Assembly: GCA_021846985.1 (NCBI GenBank)
Contig: JAJZVX010000007.1
Location: 62,001 to 126,000, forward strand
DNA: 64,000 bases
Source of the DNA: Acidobacteriota bacterium
GTDB taxonomy: Bacteria > Acidobacteriota > Terriglobia > Terriglobales > Acidobacteriaceae
Direction of reading: 5' to 3'
The position numbers and the translations under genes were made by a program. The notes under the pieces are model-generated. The model was not told where the DNA came from. It ran no database searches and saw only the letters and a program-made list of their open reading frames with translations. Within the stretch, counting starts at the first letter, position 1. Every line of letters starts with the position of its first letter. Of the stretch, positions 40,050 to 50,723 are shown piece after piece.

Positions 40050-41174
40050 CTACCTCTGCTCCCGCCCGCCCATCGCCTCGCCCGCGTCCTCGCGCCCGTC
40101 GACGATATATACCCATCCGCTCAACGGCGCGGGCTCCACCGTCCTTTCTCCGCCCAGGAACGAGTAGGCAAACCGCAGGTCCGTGAACCGCACCGTCGTC
40201 CAATCCCGTCCTTGGGGAAGCCGCGGCGGCACCATGCCCGCAATCGGCTCCTTGCCCAGATCCTCCACCACCGCCCATCGTCCCCAGTCCATGTACACCC
40301 GCCCCAGAAACGTCCCCTCTGCCGCCTTCGCGGCCGCCGTCTGCTGCGGTTTGTAGAGCACGTCGCGCCGCGGGTCGCTCACAATCGCGCCCGTCCGCGT
40401 ATCGATCTCCGCCGTCTGGTAGTAGCCTGGCGTCTCCACCAGCGCGTGCCACCGGAACGGATTCACCGGGTAGGGCTCCGCCGTCATCCGCAGCACCGGG
40501 TCCGCCGTCACCTCGTTGTTCGCCAGCAGCTTCAGCGCCCGGCTGTGTTCCGACCACCGCCAGCCCCACAGCACCGCCATCCCCGTCAACGCGAAAATCG
40601 CCCACCCGCGCCCCGCGAACGGCTTCGGCCGCGCCCCAATCTCGCCGCTCACCAGCCCAGCCAGCCACGGAGCGATCAATGCCGCCGCCAGCAGCGCCCA
40701 CAGCACCGGCTCGGCAATAAACACAAGGTTTCCCGCGTACCAACGCCCGTTCCACGGCAAAAACGGCCGCAGTCCGTAGTTATTCGTCCAGTCCAGCAGC
40801 AAGTGGCTCAGCGCCGCCGCCAGCGCCGACCCATATACCCATCGCCACACCACCGGCTGCCGCGTCTTTCGCACCGGGGCCCGCGGGTCCACCTCCACCG
40901 TGGCTTGTTTCCGTTTCCTCCGTGACTCGCTCCAGCGGTGCAGCAGCCACACCACGCCCACCACCACGGCCGCCACCACCGGCGCCGCCACAAAGGTATG
41001 CGTGATCCCCCGGTGATGCTTAAGCTCTTCCACAGGCCCGGCAAAGCCCCACAACACGTCCAGGTCCGCTGCCTCCGCCGCCAGCACCGCCGCCAGCGTG
41101 GCGTAGGCCGTCTTCCTGTTCAGCCCCGCGCGCCCAATGCACGCGCCCGTCAATAAATGCGTTACAGGTTCCAT
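40050..41174 (-). CDS. YdjM-like membrane-bound metal-dependent hydrolase family protein
   Basis: The 374-residue membrane protein carries the conserved residues of the YdjM/DUF457 family: EPVTHLLTGACIGRAGL at the N-terminus, EAADLDVLWG, HHRGITHTF, and LSHLLLDWTNNYGLRPFLPW. The histidines and aspartates could bind a metal at the membrane. Several helices are interspersed, and the C-terminal roughly 170 residues form a soluble domain. Relatives are often LexA-regulated in enterobacteria; no LexA box is visible here. I start at ATG 41174 (MEPVTHLL) rather than the track start at 41252. It converges with the outer-membrane factor gene. Confidence 0.82.
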   Translation of the reverse strand: MEPVTHLLTGACIGRAGLNRKTAYATLAAVLAAEAADLDVLWGFAGPVEELKHHRGITHTFVAAPVVAAVVVGVVWLLHRWSESRRKRKQATVEVDPRAPVRKTRQPVVWRWVYGSALAAALSHLLLDWTNNYGLRPFLPWNGRWYAGNLVFIAEPVLWALLAAALIAPWLAGLVSGEIGARPKPFAGRGWAIFALTGMAVLWGWRWSEHSRALKLLANNEVTADPVLRMTAEPYPVNPFRWHALVETPGYYQTAEIDTRTGAIVSDPRRDVLYKPQQTAAAKAAEGTFLGRVYMDWGRWAVVEDLGKEPIAGMVPPRLPQGRDWTTVRFTDLRFAYSFLGGERTVEPAPLSGWVYIVDGREDAGEAMGGREQR

Positions 41175-41268
41175 ATCGTTGCGATCATACCGATTCCAGC
41201 CGGTGCCCCGCGACGCGCGGCGGCCTTTCGCGCCGAAGCGCCATCCGGGCACCGAACTTGACGCCTGA

Positions 41269-43419
<2,151 letters not shown>

Positions 43420-43470
43420 CAGGCGGTTGGTATACAATCGAGCCGCCCCAACGCGAGGAGAAATGTTGGA

Positions 43471-44379
43471 ATGGAATTTGAGGTCGTTGATGTTGAGACC
43501 GCAAACGCGAATTTATCAAGCATCTGCCAAATTGGTATCGCGTCGTTTCGTGATAGAGAATTGGCCGACTCATGGGTGTCGCTGGTTAACCCGGAAGACT
43601 ATTTTAGTGCCGTGAATGTTTCCATTCACGGCATAGATGAGGCTCAAGTTTTGCACGCCCCGACATGGGCACAAGTCCTTCCACAGGTCAATTCTCGGCT
43701 GCACGACAGAATTGTCGTAAGCCACACTCCCTTCGACCGAGTGGCCTTGACGCGGGCATGTAACCGCTACGATTTGTCGACGTGCGCTTGCACATGGCTC
43801 GATTCCGCGAGGGTGGTAAGGATGGTTTGGCCAGAGTTTTTGAGGTCTGGGTATGGCCTTGCAAACGTAGCGGCGCGTTTCGGCATAGCGTATCAAGCAC
43901 ACGATGCGCTAGAAGATGCTCGATGTGCCGGAATGATTTTGCTCCGGGCAGTCGCTGAGACCGGTCTTGGCCCCGAAGAATGGGTCATCCGCGCCGCTCA
44001 TCCAATCGATCTGGACAATCACGCGCATAATGGCTTTCATGAGTTTCCACCTTCCGCGAAGAGAAGCGGAGACCCAAACGGTGACCTGTTTGGCGAAGTT
44101 CTTGTATTTACTGGCTCTCTGTCCATCCCGCGGCAGGAAGCCGCGGATGCGGCGGCAGCAGCAGGGTGCCGCGTCGACGACGGCGTAACAAAGCATACGA
44201 CAATGCTTGTTGTAGGCGATCAGGATTTGCGAAGGCGAGCAGGCCACGAAAAGAGCTCAAAAAACATGAAGGCTGAGCGGCTCATCGCCCAGGGGCAACA
44301 TATCCGTATCCTTGGTGAAAGCGATTTCATGCGTATCGTGTCGTGGACTGAGTCGCCAAGCGCGGGGAACCCGAATTGA
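43471..44379 (+). CDS. DEDDh exonuclease with C-terminal BRCT domain
   Basis: The 302-residue protein joins a DnaQ-like 3'-5' exonuclease domain (residues about 1-170) to a BRCT domain (about 205-295). Exonuclease motifs are VVDVETANANLSSICQIG (the acidic pair), VSHTPFDRVAL and HDALEDARCAG (His and Asp of the last motif). The BRCT part shows GEVLVFTGSLSIPRQEAADAA and TTMLVVGDQDLRR, ending with the conserved KxxxAERL-like helix. It probably acts in DNA repair; the BRCT domain may bind DNA ends or partners. GAGGAG eight bases before ATG 43471 supports the start. Composition is lower in GC than most neighbours and like the 3' part of ligA. Confidence 0.88.
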   Translation: MEFEVVDVETANANLSSICQIGIASFRDRELADSWVSLVNPEDYFSAVNVSIHGIDEAQVLHAPTWAQVLPQVNSRLHDRIVVSHTPFDRVALTRACNRYDLSTCACTWLDSARVVRMVWPEFLRSGYGLANVAARFGIAYQAHDALEDARCAGMILLRAVAETGLGPEEWVIRAAHPIDLDNHAHNGFHEFPPSAKRSGDPNGDLFGEVLVFTGSLSIPRQEAADAAAAAGCRVDDGVTKHTTMLVVGDQDLRRRAGHEKSSKNMKAERLIAQGQHIRILGESDFMRIVSWTESPSAGNPN

Positions 44380-44455
44380 ATGAATTGCCGGAGACTCGCG
44401 TGTCGGCGAGCTTGGTCGCCTCCTGCCGCGACATCGCCCCTTTCCTGGCCGCCCC

Positions 44456-45004
44456 TCAGCTCGATCGCCGCCGCAGCGCCAGTTCCGGATGCTGTTCCGC
44501 CGTACGTAGCTCTCGCGCCCGTTCGCGTTCCCATGCCTCCACGCGCCACTGCCGCGACATAAAGACCGGCGTCTCGTCCAGCCGCTCCGGCTCCGGGCCC
44601 CGCGCCCGCGCCGCAGACGGAACCAGTTCCACCGGCGCCTTCAATACCGGCCGCGCCGGGACCTCCGCCGGAGTCAGCAGCCGCGCGCTCGAACCCACCT
44701 CTTCGTACGCCGCGGCCGACGTCAGGCTCGCGTTGGTCTCCCGCGCCAGCGGCGCCACCACCTCGGTCTCCGCATCTTCCGCCGCCTGCGGCGCGCGCAT
44801 TTGCAGCGTCCGCGCCATGAACTCATCCACCAGCTTGTGCAGGCACGTCTGTCCGCACAGGTGCTTTGACCCTGCCCGCAGACGGTTCTTGCTGTTCCAC
44901 CCGCTCACGCGCAACTCCCCGCCCTGGTCGTAGGCCACAAACCAGTGGTTGGTCAGCTTCTTCTCTGTGCCGCAAATGTCGCAGGATATCGCCTGCCGGA
45001 TCAC
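44456..45004 (-). CDS. Hypothetical protein with CxxC zinc-binding-like motifs
   Basis: I do not recognise a named family. The 182-residue protein starts MIRQAISCDICGTEKK and has a second cysteine/histidine cluster (KHLCGQTCLHKLVDEF) about 40 residues later, which suggests a small zinc-binding fold of about 65 residues. The rest is Ala/Glu/Pro-rich and probably disordered, with a basic C-terminus (ELALRRRSS). The length of open frame, the ATG and the codon pattern favour a real gene. It converges with the exonuclease-BRCT gene. Confidence 0.65.
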   Translation of the reverse strand: MIRQAISCDICGTEKKLTNHWFVAYDQGGELRVSGWNSKNRLRAGSKHLCGQTCLHKLVDEFMARTLQMRAPQAAEDAETEVVAPLARETNASLTSAAAYEEVGSSARLLTPAEVPARPVLKAPVELVPSAARARGPEPERLDETPVFMSRQWRVEAWERERARELRTAEQHPELALRRRSS

Positions 45005-45342
45005 AGCCGCCTCCCCCTGTCCGCGCGGATCGCTCCGCCGGCCTCCCCACCCGGTTCCACCGGCCCGCCGCGCTTTCCGGAAAAAATAACCGGCCCGCGG
45101 CCCGGCCGATGCCGGATCGGGTGAGATGCTTCTTCGCTCTCCCCCATTTCATCGTCCAACACCGCAAATCGGTGAGCCACGGAAGAAAAGATTATGCATG
45201 TGAAGCAATTTCGGACAATCGCAGCGTGGGAACGTCCTCAAATGGAACGCGCGCCCCGGCTTCCCCGCGGCGCGCGTCCTTTCTTCCCACTCGATTTCTG
45301 CGGCGGGCTCCTGCCCCCTCCGGCTAGCCGAGCCTCTCGCCC
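45005..45342. other. Gene-free region
   Basis: About 338 bases between two leftward genes. It must contain the promoter of the CxxC-protein gene and the 3' end region of the VWFA gene. GC-rich inverted repeats occur near 45090-45115 (CCGGCCCGCGGCCCGGCCG) but without a clear U-tract. Nothing else is visible. Confidence 0.4.
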
Positions 45343-46374
45343 TTACTGCGTGGGCGCGAAATACCCCTGCCGTGTCCGCACAATATACCGCCGGTCCGTG
45401 CAGAACAGGTAAATCGGCCGGAACCGGCCGTCATATTTGAAGTCCGCCGGCGTATACGTCAGCGAATACTGGCTGCGCAGCTCCTCTTCGATCCCCGCAA
45501 ACGAGTTCGACATGTCTTCCTCCGAGGGCGGATAAAATACCTTGCCGCCCGTCTCCTCGGCCATCCGCTTCAGCACCTGGTCGCCCTTGCCCCGGCTGGG
45601 CGTCCAGTTCGTGCTCACCGTGTAGATGATTGTGTCTGCCCGCTGGCACATCTTGATCGCTTCGCTCTCGAACACCCGGCTCTGGTCGTCGTCGCCGTCG
45701 GAAAGCAGCACCATCGCCTTCCGTACCGGCTCCTGCCCGCGCGAAATGTCCTGCAACTTGTCCCGGCACGCCGTATACACCGCATCGAACAGCGCCGTGC
45801 CGCCTCCCGGCCGCAGCCGGTTCACCCCCGCCTCCAGCGCGTCCAGGTTGTTCGTCCAGTCCTGAGACACCCTCGGCGTCTCCGCAAACTCCATCACAAA
45901 CGCCCGATCCGTCCGCGCCCGAATGATCTGCAGCAGAAAATCGACGGCCGCCTGCTGCTCGAACTGAAAGCGCCGCTTGATCGACGAGCTGGTGTCAATC
46001 ACGATCCCCACCCGCAGCGGCAGGTTGATCTGCTGGTGAAACGAGTTCACCCGCTCCGGCGCACGCTGGTCGTCGAGCAGCGCGAAGTCGCTCTGCCGCA
46101 AGTTCGGCACATAGCGCCCATGCTTGTCCGTCACCGTGAAGATCAGGTTCACTTCGTTCACGCCCAACCGGATCGTCGGCGTGCCCACGTCCGTCGGCGC
46201 CTCGTTCGCGCCCGCTGGCGCCGCCTGCTGCCCCATGCCTGCTTGCGTTGCGGCCGGCTGTCCCGCCGCCGCAGGCGTTGCCGCCGCGGGTTTTGCCGCA
46301 GGCGCCGCCTGCTGCGCCTGCGCAACGGCCGCGCAACATGCCGCCGCCACCGCCCATTGAGCCAGGATCTTCAT
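45343..46374 (-). CDS. Secreted VWFA-domain protein (acidobacterial VWFA-related type)
   Basis: The 343-residue protein has a signal peptide (MKILAQWAVAAACCAAVAQA), an Ala/Pro/Gln-rich linker, and a domain that runs NLIFTVTDKHGRYVPNLRQSDF and leads into a von Willebrand factor A domain. The MIDAS metal motif is intact (GIVIDTSSSIKRRF), with FAETPRVSQDW, GGTALFDAVYTAC and LLSDGDDDQSRVFE following. The layout matches the VWFA-related domain family described from acidobacteria (TIGR03436), which is abundant in that phylum; the function is unknown, probably extracytoplasmic binding. ATG 46374 has GGGAG five bases upstream, better than the GTG at 46380. Confidence 0.9.
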   Translation of the reverse strand: MKILAQWAVAAACCAAVAQAQQAAPAAKPAAATPAAAGQPAATQAGMGQQAAPAGANEAPTDVGTPTIRLGVNEVNLIFTVTDKHGRYVPNLRQSDFALLDDQRAPERVNSFHQQINLPLRVGIVIDTSSSIKRRFQFEQQAAVDFLLQIIRARTDRAFVMEFAETPRVSQDWTNNLDALEAGVNRLRPGGGTALFDAVYTACRDKLQDISRGQEPVRKAMVLLSDGDDDQSRVFESEAIKMCQRADTIIYTVSTNWTPSRGKGDQVLKRMAEETGGKVFYPPSEEDMSNSFAGIEEELRSQYSLTYTPADFKYDGRFRPIYLFCTDRRYIVRTRQGYFAPTQ

Positions 46375-46415
46375 CGTCACTCCCTCATCTTATCAATCGC
46401 GCCCGCGCCCAACCC

Positions 46416-47447
46416 TCATTTTCCAGGCTTCCTGCCGCCCTCTGCCGGCGCCGCTTCCAACCGTTCCAGGAACGCCCTCAACTCCAGCGGAAGCTCCGCC
46501 TCCAGTTCCAGCATCTTGCCCGTTGCCGGATGCCAGAACTCCAGCCGCGCCGCGTGCAGAAAATTCCGCCCCAGCCGCAGCCGTTCCGGCTCCGTTCCGC
46601 GCCGCCCCAGCTGCGCCGCCGCCTGGTCCGTCAGTTGTCCCGCGCCTCCATACAGAGTGTCGCCCATCACTGGATGGCCTATGGACGCCATATGCACGCG
46701 AATCTGGTGCGTACGCCCCGTTTCGATCCTCACCTTCACCAGAGTGAAACGGCCGAACCGCGTCTCCAACCTCCGCACCACCTCATAGTGGGAGACAGCC
46801 GCGCGCGCATTTTCGGTAGGCCGCGCCGTCATCCGCGTCCGCCGCACGGGGTCCCGCCCGATGGCCGCCGCAATCGTCCCCCGCGCCCGCTCCACCTTCC
46901 CCTGCACCAGCGCCACATACGTCTTCTTCACCTGTCGGCTCGCAAACATCTCGCCCAACGCCAGATGCGTGCGGTCGTTCTTCGCCACCACCATCAGCCC
47001 GCTGGTCTCCTTGTCCAGCCGGTGCACAATGCCCGGCCGCAGTTCCCCGCCCGTCTGCGACAGCTTTTTGAAGCGGTACAGCAGCGCATTCACCAGCGTC
47101 CCGCGGTTGCGCGCGTCTTCGCTTGCTCCCGCCCCGGCGTGCACCATCATCCCCGCCGGCTTGTTCACCACCGCCAGATGCGCGTCCTCAAAAACCACCT
47201 CCAGCGGAATATCCTCCGCCTCGGCCCGCAGCGGCGCCGGATGCGGCTCGCCCGTAATCGTGATGGTCTCGTTCCCGCGCAGCTTCTGGCTCGGCTTCTC
47301 CCGCGCCCCGTCCACCCGCACGCCGCCCTGCTCCATCAGCAGTTGCACCCGCGACCGGCTCACCCCCTCCAGTTGCGAAGCTACAAACTGATCCAGCCGC
47401 TGGCCGCGCGCCTCCGCCGGTACCGTGATCCTCCGCGCCTCAGCCAT
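46416..47447 (-). CDS. RluA/RluD-family pseudouridine synthase
   Basis: The 343-residue enzyme isomerises uridine to pseudouridine in structured RNA, probably 23S rRNA. An N-terminal S4-type RNA-binding domain (GQRLDQFVASQLEGVSRSRVQLLMEQGGV) precedes the catalytic domain, which has the diagnostic HRLDKETSGLMVVAKND with the nucleophilic aspartate. RTHQIRVHMASIGHPVMGD and a C-terminal FLHAARLEFWHP complete the pattern. The S4 domain favours RluD over RluC as the nearest relative. It overlaps the Lgt-like gene by eight bases, so the two are translationally linked. Confidence 0.93.
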   Translation of the reverse strand: MAEARRITVPAEARGQRLDQFVASQLEGVSRSRVQLLMEQGGVRVDGAREKPSQKLRGNETITITGEPHPAPLRAEAEDIPLEVVFEDAHLAVVNKPAGMMVHAGAGASEDARNRGTLVNALLYRFKKLSQTGGELRPGIVHRLDKETSGLMVVAKNDRTHLALGEMFASRQVKKTYVALVQGKVERARGTIAAAIGRDPVRRTRMTARPTENARAAVSHYEVVRRLETRFGRFTLVKVRIETGRTHQIRVHMASIGHPVMGDTLYGGAGQLTDQAAAQLGRRGTEPERLRLGRNFLHAARLEFWHPATGKMLELEAELPLELRAFLERLEAAPAEGGRKPGK

Positions 47448-48234
47448 GCCGCGCCTCGTCCCGCCGCTTCCACTCCAGCAGCACCAGGCCGCCCGCCAGC
47501 ACCAATGCCACCGCCGCCGCCTGCGGACCGTCCAGCGCTCCTCCCAGCAGCCGCCCCCGCCCCGCCGGATCCCGCCAGAGCTCGGTCACAAACACCGCGA
47601 TCCCCGCGCCCAGCAGTCCCAGTCCCGCTACGTCGCCCTCTCTCTGCTTTTGCCGCAGCCAGAAACACAAAAACAGCGCCAGCGTCAGCAGCGCCACCGC
47701 CGCGTAGGCCTGCACCGGGTGCAGCGGAATCCCCAGCGGCGTCCCGCTCCACAGCGCCGTCAACGGATCGGTATAGATCACCGCCCACCGCACATGCGTC
47801 TCCGTGCCATAGCCCGACCCGGCCAGCAGCGATCCTGCCTCCTCGATCGCCAGGGCCAGCGCCAGCGGCGCCGCCAGCACGTCCGCCGTTGCCCGCAGCG
47901 GCAGCTTGTGCGCCCGCGCGTAGGCCAACCCTACCATGCCGCCCACCGCTGCGCCCACGGCCGTCACCAGCGGATGATGGATCATCGCCAGTCCCAGCAG
48001 CCACTGCGGATACACCCGCACTATGCTCCAGTTGGCCGCCGCCAGCAGCAGCCGCGTCCCCACCAGCGCCGCAAACAGCGACACGATATACAGGTTCCAC
48101 ACCTGGTCCGCGTCCACGCCCGCCAGCCGCGCCAGCCGCGCCGCCAGCAACAGCCCCAGCAGAACGCCCAGTGCGCTCACCGCCCCGTACGACGGAATCA
48201 CCAGCGCTCCGATGTGGACCAGAATGGGATGCAT
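47440..48234 (-). CDS. Prolipoprotein diacylglyceryl transferase (Lgt)-family membrane protein, divergent
   Basis: The 264-residue polytopic protein has the Lgt topology of about seven helices, the N-terminal HPILVHIGALVIPSYGAVSALG pattern and the family HPVQAYAAV segment in place of HPSQLYE. The central Lgt signature (GRxGNFxNxExxG) is not present; the corresponding part reads AIEEAGSLLAGSGYGTET, so the essential arginine is missing by my reading. Lgt adds diacylglycerol to lipoprotein cysteines. This copy may have lost or changed that activity, and a canonical Lgt is likely elsewhere. It is the first gene of the pair with the pseudouridine synthase. Confidence 0.75.
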   Translation of the reverse strand: MHPILVHIGALVIPSYGAVSALGVLLGLLLAARLARLAGVDADQVWNLYIVSLFAALVGTRLLLAAANWSIVRVYPQWLLGLAMIHHPLVTAVGAAVGGMVGLAYARAHKLPLRATADVLAAPLALALAIEEAGSLLAGSGYGTETHVRWAVIYTDPLTALWSGTPLGIPLHPVQAYAAVALLTLALFLCFWLRQKQREGDVAGLGLLGAGIAVFVTELWRDPAGRGRLLGGALDGPQAAAVALVLAGGLVLLEWKRRDEARHG

Positions 48235-48288
48235 TGCTGCCAGAATAAGCTATCCGCCCGGAAGTCCAGGAGAAGCTGGGGATTGAGC

Positions 48289-49464
48289 CAGGGCCGACGC
48301 ATCTTAATTGCTCTATGCGACAGGACCAGTCAGGGGGTTGGATGGGCCTATGTGCAGTCCATTGCGGTATTTTTCCCGTCTGACGGATCCGCGCGTGGAG
48401 CGGACGCGCGAAGATGTTCTGAAAGAGATCCTGCTGATCGCTATCGCGGCGGTATTGAGCGGGGCCGAGAGTTGGAACGAGATCGCGGACTACGGCGAGT
48501 CGAAGCAGGAGTGGCTCAAGATCTTCCTTCATCTTCCCTGCGGTATTCCCTCGCACGACACCTTCAACCGGGTCTTTGCCGCGCTCGATCCGGCAGAGTT
48601 TGAGCAGAGTTTTGCCGATTGGGTCACCTCCATCGCCCGGCTGACGGCGGGTGAGGTTGTGGCCACCGATGGCAAGACCCTGTGCGGCACACGTCAGGCA
48701 GGCAAAAAGCAGCTTGTTCAAATGGTTCCAGCCTGGTCCGGGGCCAACAACCTGGTGCTGGGTCAACGCAAGGTCGAAGACAAGTCGCATGAAATCAACG
48801 CCATCCCCGATCTGATCGAGGCTCTGGAGTTGAGCTGAACTGTGGTGACCATCGACGCCATGGGGTGCCAAAAATCGATTGCCGGAAAGATCGTCGAAGA
48901 AGGCCAACTACATTCTGGCGGTCAAGGAAAACCAGCCCTTGCGGCTTGAGGACGTAAAGGATTCCTTCAAGATGCTCCCCGCCGAATCGGTCGATGAGCA
49001 AGTCGATTGTGGCACGGGCGGGTGGAAATGCGGGCGCGGCTCGGTGGTGGGCGATCGGACGCTGCTCGATCAATCCGGCGATTGGGAGGGGCTACGCGCG
49101 CGGGTGCGCATCGAGGCCGAACGCTATCACAAGGCCACCGGCAAAACCGAACGCGAAATCCGTTACTACATCAACGGCCTCGCACCCCAGGCCGCGCCGA
49201 TCAACACGCTGGTGCGCCAGCACTGGGGAATTGGAAACAAGCTGCACTGGGTGCTGGATGTGGCCTTTGGGTGAGGATCTGAGCCGTAAACGCGCCGGAA
49301 ACGCCGCTCAGAACTTCTCTCTGCTCAACCGCATCGCCCTAAATATGCCGAAGCGCGAGACCTCCCTCAGGCGTGGAATCAAGGGAAAACGACTCAAAGC
49401 CGCATGGGACCATCCCTACCTGTTCCGCCTGCTCGGTATCGAGAATTAAAACGCGTCGGCCCTG
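48289..49464 (+). mobile_element. ISAs1-type insertion sequence, decayed
   Basis: Imperfect terminal inverted repeats bound the element: CAGGGCCGACGCATCTTAAT at the left (48289) and ATTAAAACGCGTCGGCCCTG at the right (ending 49464). The match is near-perfect over the outer 12 bases. The size of about 1.18 kb fits ISAs1-family elements. No convincing target duplication is seen in the flanks, which may mean decay or rearrangement after insertion. It carries one transposase gene with several lesions. Confidence 0.85.
48350..49449 (+). pseudogene. ISAs1-family transposase, broken
   Basis: The DDE transposase is spread over three frames. The first part runs from ATG 48350 (MCSPLRYFSRLTDPRV) with VLKEILLIAIAAVLSGAESW and EVVATDGKTLCGTR (first catalytic aspartate), ending at an in-frame TGA at 48836 where GGA would be expected. 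Reading on gives TVVTIDAMGCQKSIAGKI (second aspartate region). A frameshift near 48900 leads into ANYILAVKENQPL. A further shift near 49270 leads from HWVLDVAFG to GEDLSRKRAGNAAQNFSLLN. One nonsense change and two frameshifts make it inactive unless recoded. Confidence 0.9.
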
Positions 49465-49503
49465 GCCCCAGGGGAGAATTGACCGCGGAATATCGGTAAT
49501 TCG

Positions 49504-49512
49504 TGCTACACT
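49504..49512 (+). promoter_or_regulatory. Putative extended -10 promoter of csp copy 2
   Basis: TGCTACACT stands about 112 bases before the csp start and is identical to the nonamer before copy 1. No well-placed -35 box is evident. It predicts a leader of about 105 bases, as in copy 1. Confidence 0.5.
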
Positions 49513-49624
49513 CTAGATAATCGTAGAATTCGATTTAGAAGTCATTGCCTGTTCCGTGTTACCGCACACTCGCAAACACTTCCACATTGCGTTCGCGGTA
49601 AATCAGTATCAGAAGGAGTAGTAC

Positions 49625-49825
49625 ATGGAACAAGGTACAGTGAAGTGGTTCAACGATGCCAAAGGGTTCGGATTTTTGAGCCGTGAGAACGGCGAGGACG
49701 TCTTCGTCCATCACACCGCCATCCAGTCGAACGGATTCCGCTCGCTGCAGGAAGGCCAGCGGGTTCAGTTCAACGTGACCAAAGGCCCCAAGGGCTGGCA
49801 GGCAGAGAACGTCCAGGTGATCTAA
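49625..49825 (+). CDS. CspA-family cold-shock protein (copy 2)
   Basis: The 66-residue cold-shock domain protein is a close paralogue of the one at 19.4 kb, with [12 protein letters not shown] (RNP1), DVFVHHTAI (RNP2) and the shared C-terminal [13 protein letters not shown]. It acts as an RNA chaperone. AAGGAG sits six bases before the ATG, stronger than the site of copy 1. A leader of about 105 bases separates promoter and start; the leaders of the two copies share length but little sequence. It begins 160 bases after the right end of the decayed IS. Confidence 0.96.
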   Translation: MEQGTVKWFNDAKGFGFLSRENGEDVFVHHTAIQSNGFRSLQEGQRVQFNVTKGPKGWQAENVQVI

Positions 49826-49883
49826 GCGCTGGGCGCAGTCGGCCAAAGATTCTGAAACAAACAGTTCGGGATCAGAGAACCGA

Positions 49884-49911
49884 AGAGGGACGGCCAACGA
49901 GCCGTCCCTCT
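49884..49911 (+). terminator. Terminator hairpin of csp copy 2
   Basis: AGAGGGACGGC and GCCGTCCCTCT form a perfect 11-bp stem around a short loop, about 60 bases after the csp stop. The trailing sequence (GTGCATTTG) has only a weak T-run. Confidence 0.75.
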
Positions 49912-50058
49912 GTGCATTTGGGGTGGCCGAAGCACCCTCGTTGCGGGCGCTTCGGCGTTGCCAGCGCTGCTTATCCCGAAACCGGGAGGCAAAGTGGCAT
50001 CGCTCCGGCGCGCCCCTTTGCACTGAAGCGCCAGGGACACTTTGACCCTGGAACCGCT

Positions 50059-50283
50059 TTATGCGGCGGTGCGCAGCCCGTCCGGGCTCTCCGTCGGCGC
50101 GGCCGGGTGGAGGCTTCCGGCAGGCGTGTCGTGGGTGCCCAGGTATTGCAGCACATCGTTGATGGAATCTTCGAAGCGGGAGCCAGTCTTGTGCGTGGCT
50201 TGAACGCCCTTGGAAACCAGTACGCAGACCTCAAAACGATTCAAGCCCTGCGCGAGGGCACGATGAATCTGGTTGGAACGCAT
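50059..50283 (-). CDS. Small protein resembling RNA polymerase omega subunit
   Basis: The 74-residue product begins MRSNQIHRALAQGLNRFEVC and continues VLVSKGVQATHKTGSRFEDSINDVL, a pattern like the short omega (RpoZ) subunits, in which an RxxLcxlAsKaxR helix is followed by a conserved acidic turn. Omega helps assemble RNA polymerase. The C-terminal tail (THDTPAGSLHPAAPTESPDGLRTAA) is Pro-rich. CGGAG eight bases before ATG 50281-50283 supports translation. The similarity is weak (the core AIxxIAxGKI of typical RpoZ is absent), so the name is not assigned. Confidence 0.5.
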   Translation of the reverse strand: MRSNQIHRALAQGLNRFEVCVLVSKGVQATHKTGSRFEDSINDVLQYLGTHDTPAGSLHPAAPTESPDGLRTAA

Positions 50284-50567
50284 AGAGAGACTCCGGGAAA
50301 CAGGGTAGATGTCGCGTGCGGAACGGAGCTCGTCAGAAGCGATCTAAAAGGCAAAAGCCGAGCAGGCTTCTCGTGCCCCAAAAGAAGTGGTTTCGATTCC
50401 CAGTCTGTCTTTATTGTACGCTGGGGGTAGCGCCGTCGTGCCAGAGGACCATGGCGGAGACGGGGCGTGGGGCGCTTTCGCGAGACGAAAATCCCTGTTA
50501 ACATAGGGGTTACGTCTACCCGAAAATCGGGAAATCCAGAAAGAGATTGCTGTGAAAGAGGTTACCA

Positions 50568-50723
50568 GTGGCGGATACCACCAAGATTGAGGACAAGCAG
50601 GAGCGGAAAAAACTGAAAAGGGCGGCGCGAAAAGCGGCTCCCCCAAAGGCGAAACGGACAGAACCGCGTGGCTCGAAGAAGAAAAGAGTGAAGAAGATGG
50701 TGCGCGGCCAAACGAAGCGCTAG
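50568..50723 (+). CDS. Very small basic protein (51 aa), missed by ORF track
   Basis: A GTG start behind AAAGAGG (six-base spacing) opens a frame VADTTKIEDKQERKKLKRAA... that ends VKKMVRGQTKR. More than one third of the residues are Lys or Arg and there are few acidic ones after residue 12, so it should bind nucleic acid. I do not recognise a named family; the frame, ribosome site and non-random composition favour a real gene. It is divergent from the omega-like gene and 170 bases before the permease gene. Confidence 0.6.
   Translation: MADTTKIEDKQERKKLKRAARKAAPPKAKRTEPRGSKKKRVKKMVRGQTKR

Noticed and set aside
46248-48248. 666-residue plus ORF across the pseudouridine synthase and Lgt-like genes
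   Set aside because: Pro/Arg/Ala low-complexity sequence crossing two genes read on the other strand.
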